A stretch of 64,000 bases of DNA. It comes from Nymphaea colorata. Taxonomy: Eukaryota > Streptophyta > Magnoliopsida > Nymphaeales > Nymphaeaceae. This document shows positions 52,361-64,000 of the stretch, one piece after another. Location: contig NC_045150.1 of the NCBI RefSeq assembly GCF_008831285.2, forward strand, positions 13,499,868 through 13,563,867, given 5' to 3'. The notes beneath the pieces are model-generated. The model had not been told where the DNA came from. It was given only the letters and a program-made list of their open reading frames with translations, and did no database searches. Positions within the stretch are counted from its first letter, which is position 1, and every line of letters begins with the position of its first letter. The position numbers were made by a program, and so were the translations under genes.

Positions 52361-54189
52361 CGAGTCTGCAACCAAAGGCTATGGTTGCACAAATACTTCT
52401 GTCAACACAAGTAGCACCATAAGGAGTCCATTAACTTGGCCTTGAGTGTCAACTAGATCATCCAAGAATTATTAAGGCTACTCAAATCTTTCAAACCAGC
52501 CCCATCCTCCTCTAAAGGTAAGCACAGGGAGAACCACCTCACTGCATGATCATGCCTCCCATCTGTTGAATCACCCCAAATGAACCGACTACAGGTTCAC
52601 TGGATGTTGTCTAATTAGGCCTTTAGTTATACCAATTGTCCTAGTTTATAGCCTTTCTATAGTATGAACCAAACTGTGCTAAGAGTTGGTTAAAAATGAC
52701 AATTTTACCGTTCTTAAATGGGATATTTAACTGATTATTCCAAAAGAATTTCAAATATAAGGGCCATGAACTACACCAAAGCAGATCATACATCAAATAT
52801 AAGGGCCATGAACTCAATTCATCATCACATAGAAAATGAACATTTTGCTCCCGATCAACTTATTTTATCCATTTTCTCTGGCTTTGCAAATAATTATGGA
52901 AGTCCTGAGAATTGTATTACTAAGCAATTGGGGTTATTTCCATTTGTATAAGTCAATGGAAACACCCAAACAAGTTTATTAGCTTACATTTGGTCAGAAA
53001 TGATCTAGAAATAGCTAATTTCCCACATTTTTCAATCATTTATTGTCATGAAAACACATGCAGACTTGACTAGACCCATGATAAGATCTCCTCAGCATAA
53101 GCATATTATCTCCAGCTCCATTTCCATTTTTGAAGTCTCAATTCTAGTGTTAGGACAATCATTTTAAGAAATGACACCTTGTTTTTTCCATTTCCTCATG
53201 TATGATCATCATTTTCCACAGATTCGAGTGAGTTAGCCCAAATTGAGTTACGAACAGATTCTTGCTTTCAATTAGTAATTCTGTTTTAGATTAAGCACAC
53301 ATTGTAGATTTTCAGTCGCTCATGGAGTGTTCATATCTAGACATTGTCATAGTAACTTTTGAACTAATTTTTGAGAGATATGGAATACCAATTTTCAATT
53401 TGAGCGCACAGATTGATTAAAATGTCACTTAATGAGAGTACCAGTGTGCTTAGTGCTCCTACATAAGCGCAAAATCTCTGTTTCCCATTATACTCGTACC
53501 ATTTCCATTTACATGTTCAAATATAATTTAGTCAATTGTAGAAAATGTGATTTTCCAAAGGCAAATTGAGTAACCTTTTAGTGAAATTTGGCACGCCCAC
53601 AAAATGGACCTCAAAAGCACCTCAGGAAGTTTTAACTCTCAAAAATTTTCACCATGACCAAATGACCATTTTACCTCATACATGGAGGTTTTGAACTGAG
53701 CTTTTAAAAAATGATTTCAAACGTAGGAGCCAACCATAGAAAACCAGGGTCAAACTTACCCTATTTAGACATCTAATACCTAGACTAGGATCACCTAAGT
53801 TGTCGCAACCATGTCAAATGACCATTTTATCCCTAATGTAAGAAAATCTTAGAAATTTTAGTAATGATTTAAAACAAACAGAAATCGGGTAATTCTTAGC
53901 TCTACAAGTCTCTAAGAGTAGTTAAAGTCATCTCGCCAACCATTTTTACCAGTTTAGCTTTCCCTATAAGTCAGCTCACCAGAACCGAGAACTACAATTT
54001 TTAGCTCGACTATATATCATTAAGTCTAACCAAATTCATGATAGGTTTGCTTTAGTGGAAAAAAATTATTATTTTACTTACTTTGAGTTACCAAGCTCAC
54101 ATTTTAGTTTCAAAGTTATTCGCAGATTTCCACTAGGCCACTCTCTCCCCTACGTAGCATTGTTCGAATTAAGTTATAGTGCAACCGAG
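52361..54189. other. No gene seen (copy B equivalent of 44151-45991)
   Basis: Collinear with the end of copy A. A 16-bp AATATAAGGGCCATGAAC phrase occurs twice close together (52752 and 52795), slightly better preserved than in copy A. Confidence 0.5.
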
Positions 54190-54690
54190 TTGAGTTAGCT
54201 CAAACCAAACTAGAATCATATTTATCATTTATAAATCTACCCTCCCCAAGTTTGGTTTGAGTTTATTCATCTTGGTTTGAGTTCAATTTTGTTCCAAATG
54301 TCCGAACTTCACTCTCTTTTTGTTTTTAAGGCGTTTGAGCTCAACCTAGTGGAGTGAGCTGAAACTGAGCTAGGATCATGTTTATCATATATAAATCTAT
54401 ATCTTTTAGTTTGGTTTGAGTTCATTTATGAATCCATCTGAGTTCATTTTAGTTTGGAAGGTCCTAAAGCTCATTATCTCTCTCTCTCTCTCTCCCTCTT
54501 TTTTTTTTGTTGGATTTAAGCTGAATTTGACCTCAACCTAATAGAGTGAGCTATAATTGAGCCAAAATCGTATTTATCATGAATCTATCTTTTCTTAGTT
54601 TTTGGGTTTGAGTTTATTCATACCCAATTTGAGTTCAATTCAGTATTGAAGGTCCTGGAACTCATTCATAATACTTGCTACACTCTGTAA
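54190..54690. repeat. Degenerate tandem repeat, three units of about 160-195 bp
   Basis: Units start near 54192, 54350 and 54545 with GAGTTAGCTCAAACC, GAGTGAGCTGAAACTGAG and GAGTGAGCTATAATTGAG. Each continues with an ATCATRTTTATCAT block, a GTTTGAGTTYATT block and AAGGTCCT-like text. Unit 2 has gained a CT microsatellite (54475-54500). It begins precisely where copy A meets the gap. Confidence 0.8.
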
Positions 54691-57338
54691 ACATCTATCG
54701 AGCTTAATTCAGTTAACTCAGAGCAAAACTTTCTGATCTTTCAACATATCCTTACCAGTAAATGGCTGATCCTAGTGAAGATGACGATCATAACCTAATT
54801 TTTGAATATCTTCTATGTTTCTCTTTATATATATGACATTAACAGCTTGTAAATTTTAGAAAATTTGATTTTTAGAATAATGTTGGAGGGTTTTTTAGTA
54901 ATATTTTAACTAAAGCCAATCTAGAAATAGGCATATAGGCGTTCTAATCAGACTTGCCAAACTCACCCGGAGGTTCAGAATTACACATAGGGACACAACA
55001 GTCATTTTATTTTAAGCCATATTCTTCTACACAAACGTAGGACATATGTCTCATACACGTTAGTTTATGGCTTTCTTTGATTTCTAGAGCTTTAAGCAAA
55101 GTCAAATCCATGATTTATGCTTATTTGAGTTCAAAATCTACACAAGGAGTAAACCAATCAATTTTTTTCTAATCCATATTTTCTACATGAACCTAGGACT
55201 ATATGTCATATATACTTAACGTCGTCAAGTTTGTCATTATTAAATCATCAAAGCTCCAACTTGAAATCATTTCAAACACATAATAGATGGCCCAAATCTT
55301 CACCCAAGGGCAAAAAGTCATTTCATTTTAAATCTCTTACCCATGCCCAAGGGTAAAACAACAATTTCATCTGCAATAATGTCATTTTGCACTTAGTCTA
55401 TATGCTAGATATACTTGACGTTATGGTATTTGAAGAATCAATTAAAATGTTTACATCAACAATTTTAGATCTATGAACTATTGTCAAGCAGATCTCTTAT
55501 CTAGAATTCTAATCCAAATCTCTTAAGATCCATTTTGTAGAAACTTTCTATGGATTTAGATCTTGATCTGAATCTTAGATCCATGCCCATACCTATCATG
55601 TAGAATCTTCTATGGATATCATGATTTGAATCTCAGAACCATAGCCCAAACCAAGATCCAAATGCATAAATGTACATATATGCAAAAAATATCACAGTTG
55701 ATTTTGAACACTATGCGAGATGTCAATCCAAATAGTTGCTATAGATTCATGCAAACCTCTAAGTAGAGTACTTTGGTTCAGAACCATTTAATAGTGTTGT
55801 GTGCATAGGAATTAGAATTGAGAGTGACTTATTCATGTTCACTTACATTTAGAATCCCATACAAACCCTTTCAATTTAAGCATTGATCGAAAAAAAATGT
55901 TTGTTTCTCCCATGGTTTTAACTCTCCATCTTTGGCAACATCGTATTAGAGTTCACTGATTGTGCTTGTGCATGCTCGTGAATTTCAAAACTTACCTTCA
56001 CCTATATGGCCGCTTGGCCTAGATGAGGCCGCTCAAGAGGTCGACCTCCTGGCTCCTCCATAGTGGACTTGACATCACCCCCAAATTCTGTGTGGAACCA
56101 TTAATGCCCTCCACCTTGGTGCCCTTTGCCAACTAGGGAAGGAAGTTGGGGCGCTTAAAGGCAACCTGGCCAATAAATAGCTAGGGCCTGACCTGCCCAA
56201 TGCCATGTAGGACCAGCCAGTGCCTAAGGATGCCACTAGCAGACCCCAGAGATTGCCACATGGCATGGGTATGCCAGCTGATCCAAATTCATCCTTTTTT
56301 TTACCACATTTGATCACTTAGAGGGCTGATTTGCTGCCCTAGGCAATCAGCCCAGCTTCTAGGATGACTCAGACTGAGCTGGCGACCATTGACCAGACAC
56401 TATGGCAACATGGCACCAGAGGTTCGACCCAAAGCAGATTACTGGCCCAACCAAACCAAGGGCCGTGCTCCTCTCCCAGTCACTTGCTCAAGGCACTTCC
56501 CCAGCCAGTCCATAAGGTGCTAGCTACTTAAGCTGGCCTTTCTTTGTGCAGGCTCTAGCCTAGCGCACAGTTAGCCCCCACACCTTCCACCTTGGCACCA
56601 CATCAGCAAAACGTCATCCGATGTCAACATGGCACCCTCTACTTTCTCTCTCTTATTTAACAAGTTCATTTATTCCTGCATTAATGTTGTCTCGTTTCTT
56701 GTTCTGAACTATTTGTGTGGGGGCAGTGCCCAACTTGAAACCGGTGACCATTGCCTGAATTCCACTGCCATAGCTATCAGTCCACAGTAGCATCTCTACC
56801 ACCCACAGGTGGAGCTCTCCCAATGAGAGGAGCCACTCTTCCAGCAACCCACACATCACTCCAACGAGCTTTCTGGTGAATCGTGGGATGCTAGCTACCC
56901 CATCACCACCCACAAAAACCTCACCACCGGCAAGCTCTTCCTGAGCAGGCTCTACCTCTGCCGCAGCTCCGAGAATGCCACTGCCACTGCTCTTTTTCTG
57001 GTTGGTTGAGTTAGTCTCCAAATGAGAGAGAATTTTTATTTAAATGTTTCAATGCATGCATTTTCCCTTCTCAAAAGCTTCTTAGGGACAGATTCATTAT
57101 TGTAGATGAGATCCACCCTTACATAATGAATAATTGGTTGAGATGATCCACTGATCTTCTTCCATTTCAATCTATATTTCTCATAATTTTCTGTAGTTTC
57201 TTTTGAGAGAGGTGGTCAAGGAGGTTAGAAGCCATGCCTTCAACACCTTTGATGTAAAAATCCCAGCCATAAACTATCACTGTTCATGTGCTATGTGGCC
57301 CTTCACTCAATCTTTTTAATTCAAAAAGCGACATTTAC

Positions 57339-57341
<3 letters not shown>
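54691..57341. other. Intergenic; GC-richer block at 55980-57030 of unknown origin
   Basis: The first part is AT-rich non-coding text. From about 55980 to 57030 GC rises. Two minus-strand frames are open (56317-56075 and 57021-56653) but show no domain I recognise and read as Gly/Leu/Trp-rich. The shift in composition suggests a retroelement segment, which is an inference only. Confidence 0.4.

Positions 57342-57398
<57 letters not shown>
57342..57398. repeat. (TA)n microsatellite
   Basis: A perfect TA run of about 57 bp. Confidence 0.97.
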
Positions 57399-57400
<2 letters not shown>

Positions 57401-59591
57401 TCTCATATGAAAATGGCTATTATTCTTTCAAGATTAGGTTAAGGGTCACATCCCTAAGCTAATCTAAAGGAGATTGCTTCCAACATTGAATCTTGATGCT
57501 CAAAACTACAAGATTTAGCCAATTAAAAATTTGAAATCAGGCTGATGGATTGGTATATATATGTATTTTTAAAACCTAGAATTTGATTTTTCAAAGAATC
57601 TTGGAACATCAAGTTTGAGATCCTAAAATACTTGTTTCAGCTCAAAGGAAGCTACTAATTTGTCAATGTCTATGAAATTAGACTGAATCCCTAGTCTTGC
57701 CTAATCAGTACTGTAGAGAGTAGCTTCTAATATGGCTGATATTCATGATTTCGACTTCACATTTTTCAATTTTGCAATTGATTTGGTTTTCAAATTAATA
57801 CATCACAAAATTTCAGCCAAAAGCTGTAATTAAAATTCACAAAACCGGCAATAGAAATTTTATCAAATTCTCTCAACATACTATACTAATTTGCATAGCC
57901 TTGAGATTTAAAACCAAATTTGGAGTAAACATTGCTTCAAGGTCCCATTTGCATTCCAACATGTACTTTAATGGAAAAATAGATGTATATATTCAAAATA
58001 TGTATATATGTGTCATCAATTTCAAGATTTAATCTATCAAATTACATTTTACTTTGAAGAAAGATCTCCAAAGTAGACATTTCTTAATTTGCAACCATTA
58101 AATCAGTGCATACATTTTACATGGTCTGTTTCACTTTCAAGTTTAAGAATTTTATCTATGTTAACCTTATGGACTGCATTGTAGTAGTTATACTTGATCC
58201 AATACCAAGTATAGCCTAGACATTGTACTACATATCCAATTTAATATAAATTTGCTCTTTATTTCATGAATGCATGTATGATGGAATAAAAAATTAACAC
58301 GTGTAGATGCATGGAGAGTTAGTGAGAGTGAAGAATATATGCACTCATATAGTTTATTTTCTTAATTCATGCATGCATTCACTTATCTAATTCATACACA
58401 CATGCACGATCTCTAGAAAGTAAGTGAAACAATTCAAGTTACAAAACATGACCAAGCTATTGCAACAAAGAATTTGGAATCTCACTTAGTTTTGAAAAGA
58501 AAATACAAGAATCCTATCAATCTAACCAACAAATATATTTGGAACATAAAATTTTTCTATAAAACATTGGAATCCCTTTTTTTTTCCAAAAACAAGCTTT
58601 ACTTGAAAAATTGAAAGTCTTCTTTAAAAGAGAATTTGGTACAATTTCAATTCAAAATTCCTATCTTTTGTTCAACCAATTTTCAAATTTGATCAATTGA
58701 TCCATTTTTTCAAGCTAAATCAACTATTTAAGTCAAGTTCATTTTTTAATTTACTTTGAACTAAGTTCAAAATTTTGATCCAAGATTGCATATTAACTTC
58801 AAGTTCACGAACTAAACTCCAATTTTCAACTATTTACAAATCAAATGCTCAATTTACAGATATAATTTCGAACCAAATTTCCTTAACTCTCAAATTTTTA
58901 GATCAAATCAATGGTCCCAACTAGAATCAATCTTGAACAATTTTCAATTTTGCCAAAATTCAAAAGAATTTGCCCAAATTTCTAAAACAAGTTGAGTTTC
59001 TAAATAACTTGTCAAAACCAATTAGATTTTCAAATAACTTGTTTAAAATCCATTTCATTTTATCTAAAACATGGTCAAAACGTTGGTTGTTCAAAATTAA
59101 GTTCAAATGAACTTCAAAATCAAATTTCAAACCCTTATGCACAAACATATATAATGCATCAATCAAATGACTTGTACAACTTTTGAGAAATGCTTAGTCT
59201 TAGGTCCAATTATCCATGTTAAAGGCGGGTAGACATGGTTAGACATCGTACCAGTAGGCGGATCCCTTTCTCTTGCAATTTTTCTAATATCCAAATCTCA
59301 AATTTTTGGCTTCACGCTACTCCCCATTCAGGGTAGGGGAGCAAATAGATGGCATGCCTGGTGGGAGACATTATAGTTCATCTAAGGATTTTTTAGGTCA
59401 TGTACAAGTCATTTTAACATTGCTAGACATCAATTACATGCAAACCCTTCATGACCATACCTACCGGCATCATGCATATTGTATTGCAGAGGAAGAAGGC
59501 GGAGAACAAGAGAAACTTCTAGTTGGGTGTTGCCGGATCAAGTTACTAAGAAAAAGTGGCACCGTACTGTCAAGAAGAACAACTTGATGGT
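57399..59591. other. AT-rich intergenic DNA, no gene seen
   Basis: Long low-complexity stretches of TTCAAATTT-type words, especially 58640-59160. No coding support. Confidence 0.65.
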
Positions 59592-59599
59592 ATTTGGAG

Positions 59600-60561
59600 C
59601 AATGTTGTAAAAGGCAATAAGGTGATGCGATATGTTCAGCCTCTCATGAGGTGAGGCGAGGTGAGGTGTTAGTTGAAGTGTAGCTTCACAGACAAGCTTG
59701 TGAATTATATAATATTTATAAAATAACATCAAAACTGAAAAAAATGACTACAATACTAAGCATATCAATAAAAACTAATACACAATATATGCAAACTACA
59801 ATAATTTGCAAATCCAAACAAATACAATGTCATAACATACATAGTGCAAAGAGTGCTTGCATAATTGGCGTAGAAGCATGACCTGTCCTAAACAGGTCAT
59901 AGAACAATCATTGAAAAACAAATAACCAAAACTAGGAAAACCAAAATTCAGATGATAATATTAATTAAGAGAATAAGTAAATAACAAGTATTGGTGGACA
60001 ATAATATAAGCATATTGAAATGTGTATATGTACAAAAATTAAAAAATAACTAATTTGTGTAATTATCAAGTGATATTTAAGAAAGTTCAAATAATTTTTG
60101 TAGGCGATTGGCCAATCGTATCTTCATCATTTTCATATTCTGTAATGGATGACAATTTATCATCATTTGAACCATACATATATTGAATAAGTTCATCTTC
60201 CTCTTCAGTTGCTTCATCATCAAAACTCTCATGTTGTAAATCTTCTATTATTGTTTTACCTTCATATAAAAACAATAATACATAACAAAATATAATAGTA
60301 AGTAAAGAAAAAAAAAACAATGTTCTTATCTTTATTTTAAAAATTACAAACATATAGCATTACTTTTTTCAACACTTATCCTGAGGCGTATGCCTGAAGC
60401 ACGGAGCATACCATGGATGGAGGCATACGCCTGTATTAAATGAGGTGCATGCTTCTGGGATGCATGCACCTCAAGGACCTGCCTCAAGGCATTTTTTCTA
60501 AAAAACGCTTTGAGTCGCGTTTTTTTTTTTTTGTGTGAGGCATACGCTTCTTACAACATTG
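59600..60561. mobile_element. hAT transposon derivative, 962 bp, with perfect 8-bp target duplication
   Basis: The element starts CAATGTTGTAA and ends TTACAACATTG, giving an 11-bp perfect terminal inverted repeat. It is flanked on both sides by ATTTGGAG (59592-59599 and 60562-60569), an exact 8-bp duplication as hAT transposases make. The right part (60380-60561) contains GAGGCATACGCC and GGTGCATGC inverted words and is repeated at 63157-63331. It encodes no full transposase; one minus-strand frame is described separately. The exact duplication implies recent insertion. Confidence 0.9.
60087..60353 (-). pseudogene. Possible hAT transposase C-terminal tail inside the 962-bp element
   Basis: The frame is acidic: DLQHESFDDEATEEEDELIQ, then YMYGSNDDKLSSITEYENDE. 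Acidic tails of this style follow the dimerisation domain in plant BED/DUF659 hAT transposases, and its strand agrees with the transposase relic to the right. No dimerisation motif is seen, so this rests on context and composition. Confidence 0.35.
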
Positions 60562-60569
60562 ATTTGGAG

Positions 60570-61865
60570 GTATCATGGAAAAGCATTTCAAAGTAGAGAG
60601 ACAGATGCTTCAAAGTAGAAAGACAGATGCTTTTTTTTGCAACTTTCCCTTCTATTTTCCTGTTGAGTAATTTTTGAAGTTCTTCTTTCTTCTTGATGCA
60701 ACGTAGATGATTACCTCCACAGTTCTCAACTGCTTCAAACTCTTTACCACCATAGTTCACCCAGTATGACAAGGCAACTTGAATGAACTAAAAGTCTACC
60801 AGCAGTGCTCACCATGTATGTTGTATAACCAATATCATCCTATTAGGAAGAAAGCATCAAGCATTTTCATGATACAACAGAACCAAGATCAACCTATTAG
60901 GAAGAAACCATCGAACATGCTCATGTTACAGCAAAATCATTATCATCTTATAAGCTTTTAAATAGGCTTATTCTCTCTCTCTCTCTCTCCCCCCAACACC
61001 ACCAACACAACCCAGCCCCCCAACGAAAAAAAGAAAAGAAAGACAAACCAACACATGCTCACATTCTGAAGACTAGCTCTCAAGCAGTTCTATTGCTAAT
61101 AATTTTATGCTTATGATGAAAAGCACTATACCTCAAAATACTTCATGTAAGTAATATCATCATATTTCTTTTGACAAAAGAAAATGGCTGTTTAGTCTAG
61201 GTGCTAAGAAATATAAATCCCATGTTAGCCATAGTCACTAGCCTTATGTGACAATCCTATAATTTTATTTGCAGTTTATCAACTTCTTCTTATAGGATTG
61301 AAGTCCACATATCATTGTAGGTTGGTGGTTTCAATCATCGACCATAATTTCCCACAGCTTCACTCATTCTTCCAAAATATGGATTGTCACATAAGTTAAA
61401 TGATAAAACATTTGCAAAAAAAAAAACTGACCTATGGCAGAATATACTTGCTTTCTTTCCTCTTTCTTGATGGCATTGTTGATTGTTGTCGCATATCTAA
61501 AGTTATAAATTGATCCATTGGTCCTCATGAAATTCCAAATGCACGAACATTGAGAGATGTAAGGCCACCACTAATCATTTCTTCATCCAAACATTCATTT
61601 CTATGCAATTCAAGATTGTCTTTTTTTTCTTTGTATTTCACGATTTTGTACCTACAAATAATAATTGAAAGATTTTACAACACTTTGTGGCTTTGTAACA
61701 TGCTTTAGCATCTTTTTTAGTTCCAGCCAAGTGTTGTTTCTTTCTTCAAACACCACCTTTATAAGTTTCCTTACAATAATTTCATATCAAGTTTCCCATT
61801 TTTTCTTTATCATCATGATCTTCTTCAATGCAATGTTTCAATGTTGGTTCCGGCCGTGACATTTT
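60570..61865 (-). pseudogene. Decayed hAT transposase (BED finger and DUF659)
   Basis: On the minus strand the text starts near 61862 (MSRPEPTLKHCIEEDHDDKE). It continues through a broken BED-type finger (NYCKETYKGGV, then KKQHLAGTKKDAKACYKATK), a GPMDQFITLDMRQQS segment near 61530, the NNAIKKEERKQVYSAIG continuation in another frame near 61470, and NPYFGRMSEAVGNYGR with LKPPTYNDMW near 61370-61300. These are successive landmarks of DUF659 hAT transposases, with several stops and frameshifts between them. A further frame (60772-60570, VNYGGKEFEAVENCGGNHLR) may be a later part. The 962-bp element sits at its downstream end. Confidence 0.72.
60970..60990. repeat. (CT)n microsatellite
   Basis: A short CT run followed by a C-rich stretch. 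Confidence 0.9.
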
Positions 61866-63156
61866 TTCTCAAACCTAACAATGTATTACAAATATAGTTC
61901 AATAAGCATAAAATAAGTTCAATTACATTGTATGCAAAGGCTCAAATTACTAAGGATACCCAAATATTAACAATGCATAATGTAACAAATATTAACACCA
62001 CACGACAAATTTAAATTATTAACAAGTAACAACATATTAGAAACTTAATGCAAAACAATTATTGAAAAAACAAATATAAAAGAATTGTCTACGACAATGC
62101 ATCAATTACCATTGTCATGTTCTTTAACATGATATAAAATCTAAATAGAAGAGAATAAGACAAGCAGCTCTTTCAAAATGATGACTTGTTTGATCTAGAA
62201 ATAAAGAAAAAGAAAAAAATCATCCACAAAAAAAATATGTAATAAAAAAGGTAATTGTAGTAATGTAAATTTTCCATGTTTTTTATTTATTTATATAAAA
62301 CAAAATAATGCAAAAAATATTCTTCAATTGATTCGGTAAATGATTGAACATAGCTGTCCACCACGAAGCACAAAAAAAGCAACATGAACTAAGGCACGAA
62401 AAAAAATTGAAAGAAAATATAATAAGTTAAAGATGCATTAAATGCTAAGTCATAAAGTAAGGATACAAATCACAAAACATATAATAAACTAAGACACCAC
62501 TTGCGACACTTGGCAACAATGGGAGGAGGACCACCATCAATGGAGTACATGTCCAGACTTCAAATGATGACAATAGTAAAATAAAGATGAACACGTAATA
62601 TGAGTGCAAGGATGGAACACATGAAGAAAATAAGTTCAAGCTCTTGACTTTGTATGCCACATTACCACACCATCGTAACCCACAGCACTGGCCATGGTGA
62701 TACACACAAAGTAACAAAAGCACCACGTGGACACATTGTATACCATCATGGCAACACGCAGAGGGTGGCCAGTCACAGCCAGAGAGCTGAGAGAGCAAGA
62801 GGGTGGCCATGGCCCATGCCGGACATTGACAGAGAGACTAAGTCAAACACATAAAGGTGGCCACCTATGTTCGGTGTCTGCCATGGAGAGGAAGAGAGTC
62901 AAAGAGAGAGACTTACAGCTGCAATTGAAATTCTGAAGTTGGGCGATGGCTTCACCGATTGTAGCTCCTGCCTCTAGCAATTTCGCAGGCGTGCAACGAT
63001 GGTTGAAATCTTCAATTTCACAAGTGAATTGGGATTGAGAAAAGGGGATTTAGGGATACAAACGGGGTTCAGTTAGGGCTACGTGTGAAACCCTTTTGAC
63101 CAGTTTTGTTTAGTTTTTAATTTTTTAATTAAAAAAACTAAACAGACTACATCCCT
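61866..63156. other. Probable 5' non-coding part of the hAT relic, no gene seen
   Basis: No supported coding region. It lies between the transposase relic and hAT end-like sequence at 63157-63331 and on the minus strand would be the leader or first intron. A GC-richer patch with GA runs is at 62650-63010. Confidence 0.4.
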
Positions 63157-63331
63157 GAGGTGTACTTCTCAAGCACGGAGTGTACCACGGATGGAGGCAT
63201 ACACCTCTATCAAATGAGGCGCATGCTTCAAGGATGCATGCACCTCACAGCAAGGCCTCAGGGCATTTTTTTCTAAAAAATGCTTTGAGTCACATTTTAT
63301 TGTGTGAGGCATATGCTTCTTACAACATTGT
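63157..63331. repeat. hAT end-type repeat, homologous to 60380-60561
   Basis: It shares CACGGAGYRTACCAYGGATG, GGAGGCATACRCCT, GATGCATGCACCTCA, TTCTAAAAAAYGCTTTGAGT and the closing GCTTCTTACAACATTG with the right end of the 962-bp element. It is probably the outer end of the larger hAT element whose transposase relic lies to its left. The partner end and target duplication were not found. Confidence 0.75.
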
Positions 63332-64000
63332 TGTGAAGTAGAACAAGGCAAAGCGATGCACTAAGCTGGTGATGCAATGCGTAGCTAAGTGATGCATAGT
63401 GAAGCTTAATTAAGTTTCATGGCAGAAATACTCTTAACATATTATATCAATGAAAATCATGTCAAAAATTAAAAACAAAAGCAAAAAACATTTTTTCTTG
63501 CACCAAAATCAGAAAATGTTCAATAAATTCAACACTCACGGTTTTATCTAATTCTACCATGCAGCTGAGAAAAAAGTAAACAAAAACAATATGAAATAGA
63601 AAGTAAAAAAGATACAAGCATTAATTGCAAAACAGAGGGAGAGACGGACTAGAGAGATAGTCAGGCACTTGAGGTTCACATCTCGTGTGTTGAGGTGTGC
63701 ACTTCAAATACCACTGGTAGTACACACTGGTGGTTTTGTGTTGGGTTAAGGTAATATATAGCAGTGCTAAAAATCACAGTATTTTCCTGAAACAGAAGAT
63801 GTGTTTTAGTTAATAGAACAACAAATTGCACTACTACCCAAGAATAACTTAATAAGTTAATGAACAATATGATTTTTAATGTCCTTTTTAAGACTCTTTT
63901 TTAATACGACAGAAAGGTGATGCCACTTAACGGGCCTTCTTTTTGGGAGTTTGTCCCTATAAAAGTTAACTTGTTTTTAATATTTGTTGTAAATAAAACT
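63332..64000. other. Intergenic, no gene seen
   Basis: AT-rich. A short AAGCGATGCAC/AGTGATGCA-type patch at 63340-63410 resembles the left end of the 962-bp element (GGTGATGCGATATG). No coding support. Confidence 0.5.

Larger units (their letters stand above)
46092..54190. repeat. 8.1-kb direct duplication, copy B, starting at the assembly gap
   Basis: It begins TAAACCATCGATAAAGC directly after the Ns and reaches GTGCAACCGAGT at 54190, where copy A was cut by the gap. It then continues into sequence not seen in copy A. About 8,099 bp against 8,136 bp in copy A; much of the length difference comes from one-base losses. Confidence 0.95.

Noticed and set aside
59306-59587. 93-codon plus-strand frame beside the hAT element
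   Set aside because: No domain recognised; it lies in non-coding flank and only chance openness supports it.

Overview
This window is nuclear DNA of a flowering plant. The evidence is intron-split terpene synthase genes with a plastid-targeting N-terminus, CC-NBS type resistance-gene remnants, a plant-type JmjC/FYRN/FYRC histone demethylase remnant, a GH2 beta-galactosidase remnant, Copia, LINE and hAT elements, and an insertion of organelle-type DNA. I cannot name the species from sequence alone. The DNA is AT-rich and repeat-dense, and I found no gene that is both complete and undamaged.

Positions 1-30,350. Two related monoterpene-synthase-like (TPS-b-like) genes lie in tandem, TPS1 (1-2198, entering from the left edge) and TPS2 (16551-18883). 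Each is followed by a homologous internal piece of one Copia retrotransposon (2376-4620 and 21126-24378), so the duplicated unit was probably gene plus Copia. After duplication the copies diverged. A LINE interrupts Copia copy 1. A block carrying a Copia RT fragment and an NLR fragment lies between TPS2 and its Copia. Organelle-type DNA (about 24379-27085) truncates Copia copy 2. Both TPS copies have lost the aspartate-rich metal-binding motif and carry frameshifts; TPS2 also has stops, a lost splice acceptor and a deleted exon part. Between them are a broken CC-NLR (8342-9555, minus), a hAT-type MITE with a recognisable 8-bp target duplication (11083-11858), tandem repeats and simple repeats. 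A 1.6-kb tandem duplication (27117-30350) carries a possible signal-peptide exon in each unit.

Positions 31,195-39,222 hold two decayed host genes: the 5' end of a GH2 beta-galactosidase (minus) and the C-terminal half of a JMJ14/KDM5-like H3K4 demethylase (plus).

Positions 37,856-54,190 are dominated by an 8.1-kb direct duplication whose copies abut a run of exactly 100 Ns (45992-46091). Copy A ends at the gap and copy B begins at it, and many of the differences are one-base indels. This is most simply two overlapping contig ends that were never merged, that is, an assembly artefact. Each copy contains the JMJ FYRN/FYRC exons, a nested DNA-transposon region and a minus-strand LINE zf-RVT fragment.

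Positions 54,190-64,000 contain a degenerate tandem repeat, long AT-rich sequence without genes, and a hAT cluster. The cluster has a 962-bp hAT element with a perfect 8-bp target duplication (59600-60561), inserted beside a decayed BED/DUF659 hAT transposase on the minus strand and related end sequence at 63157-63331.
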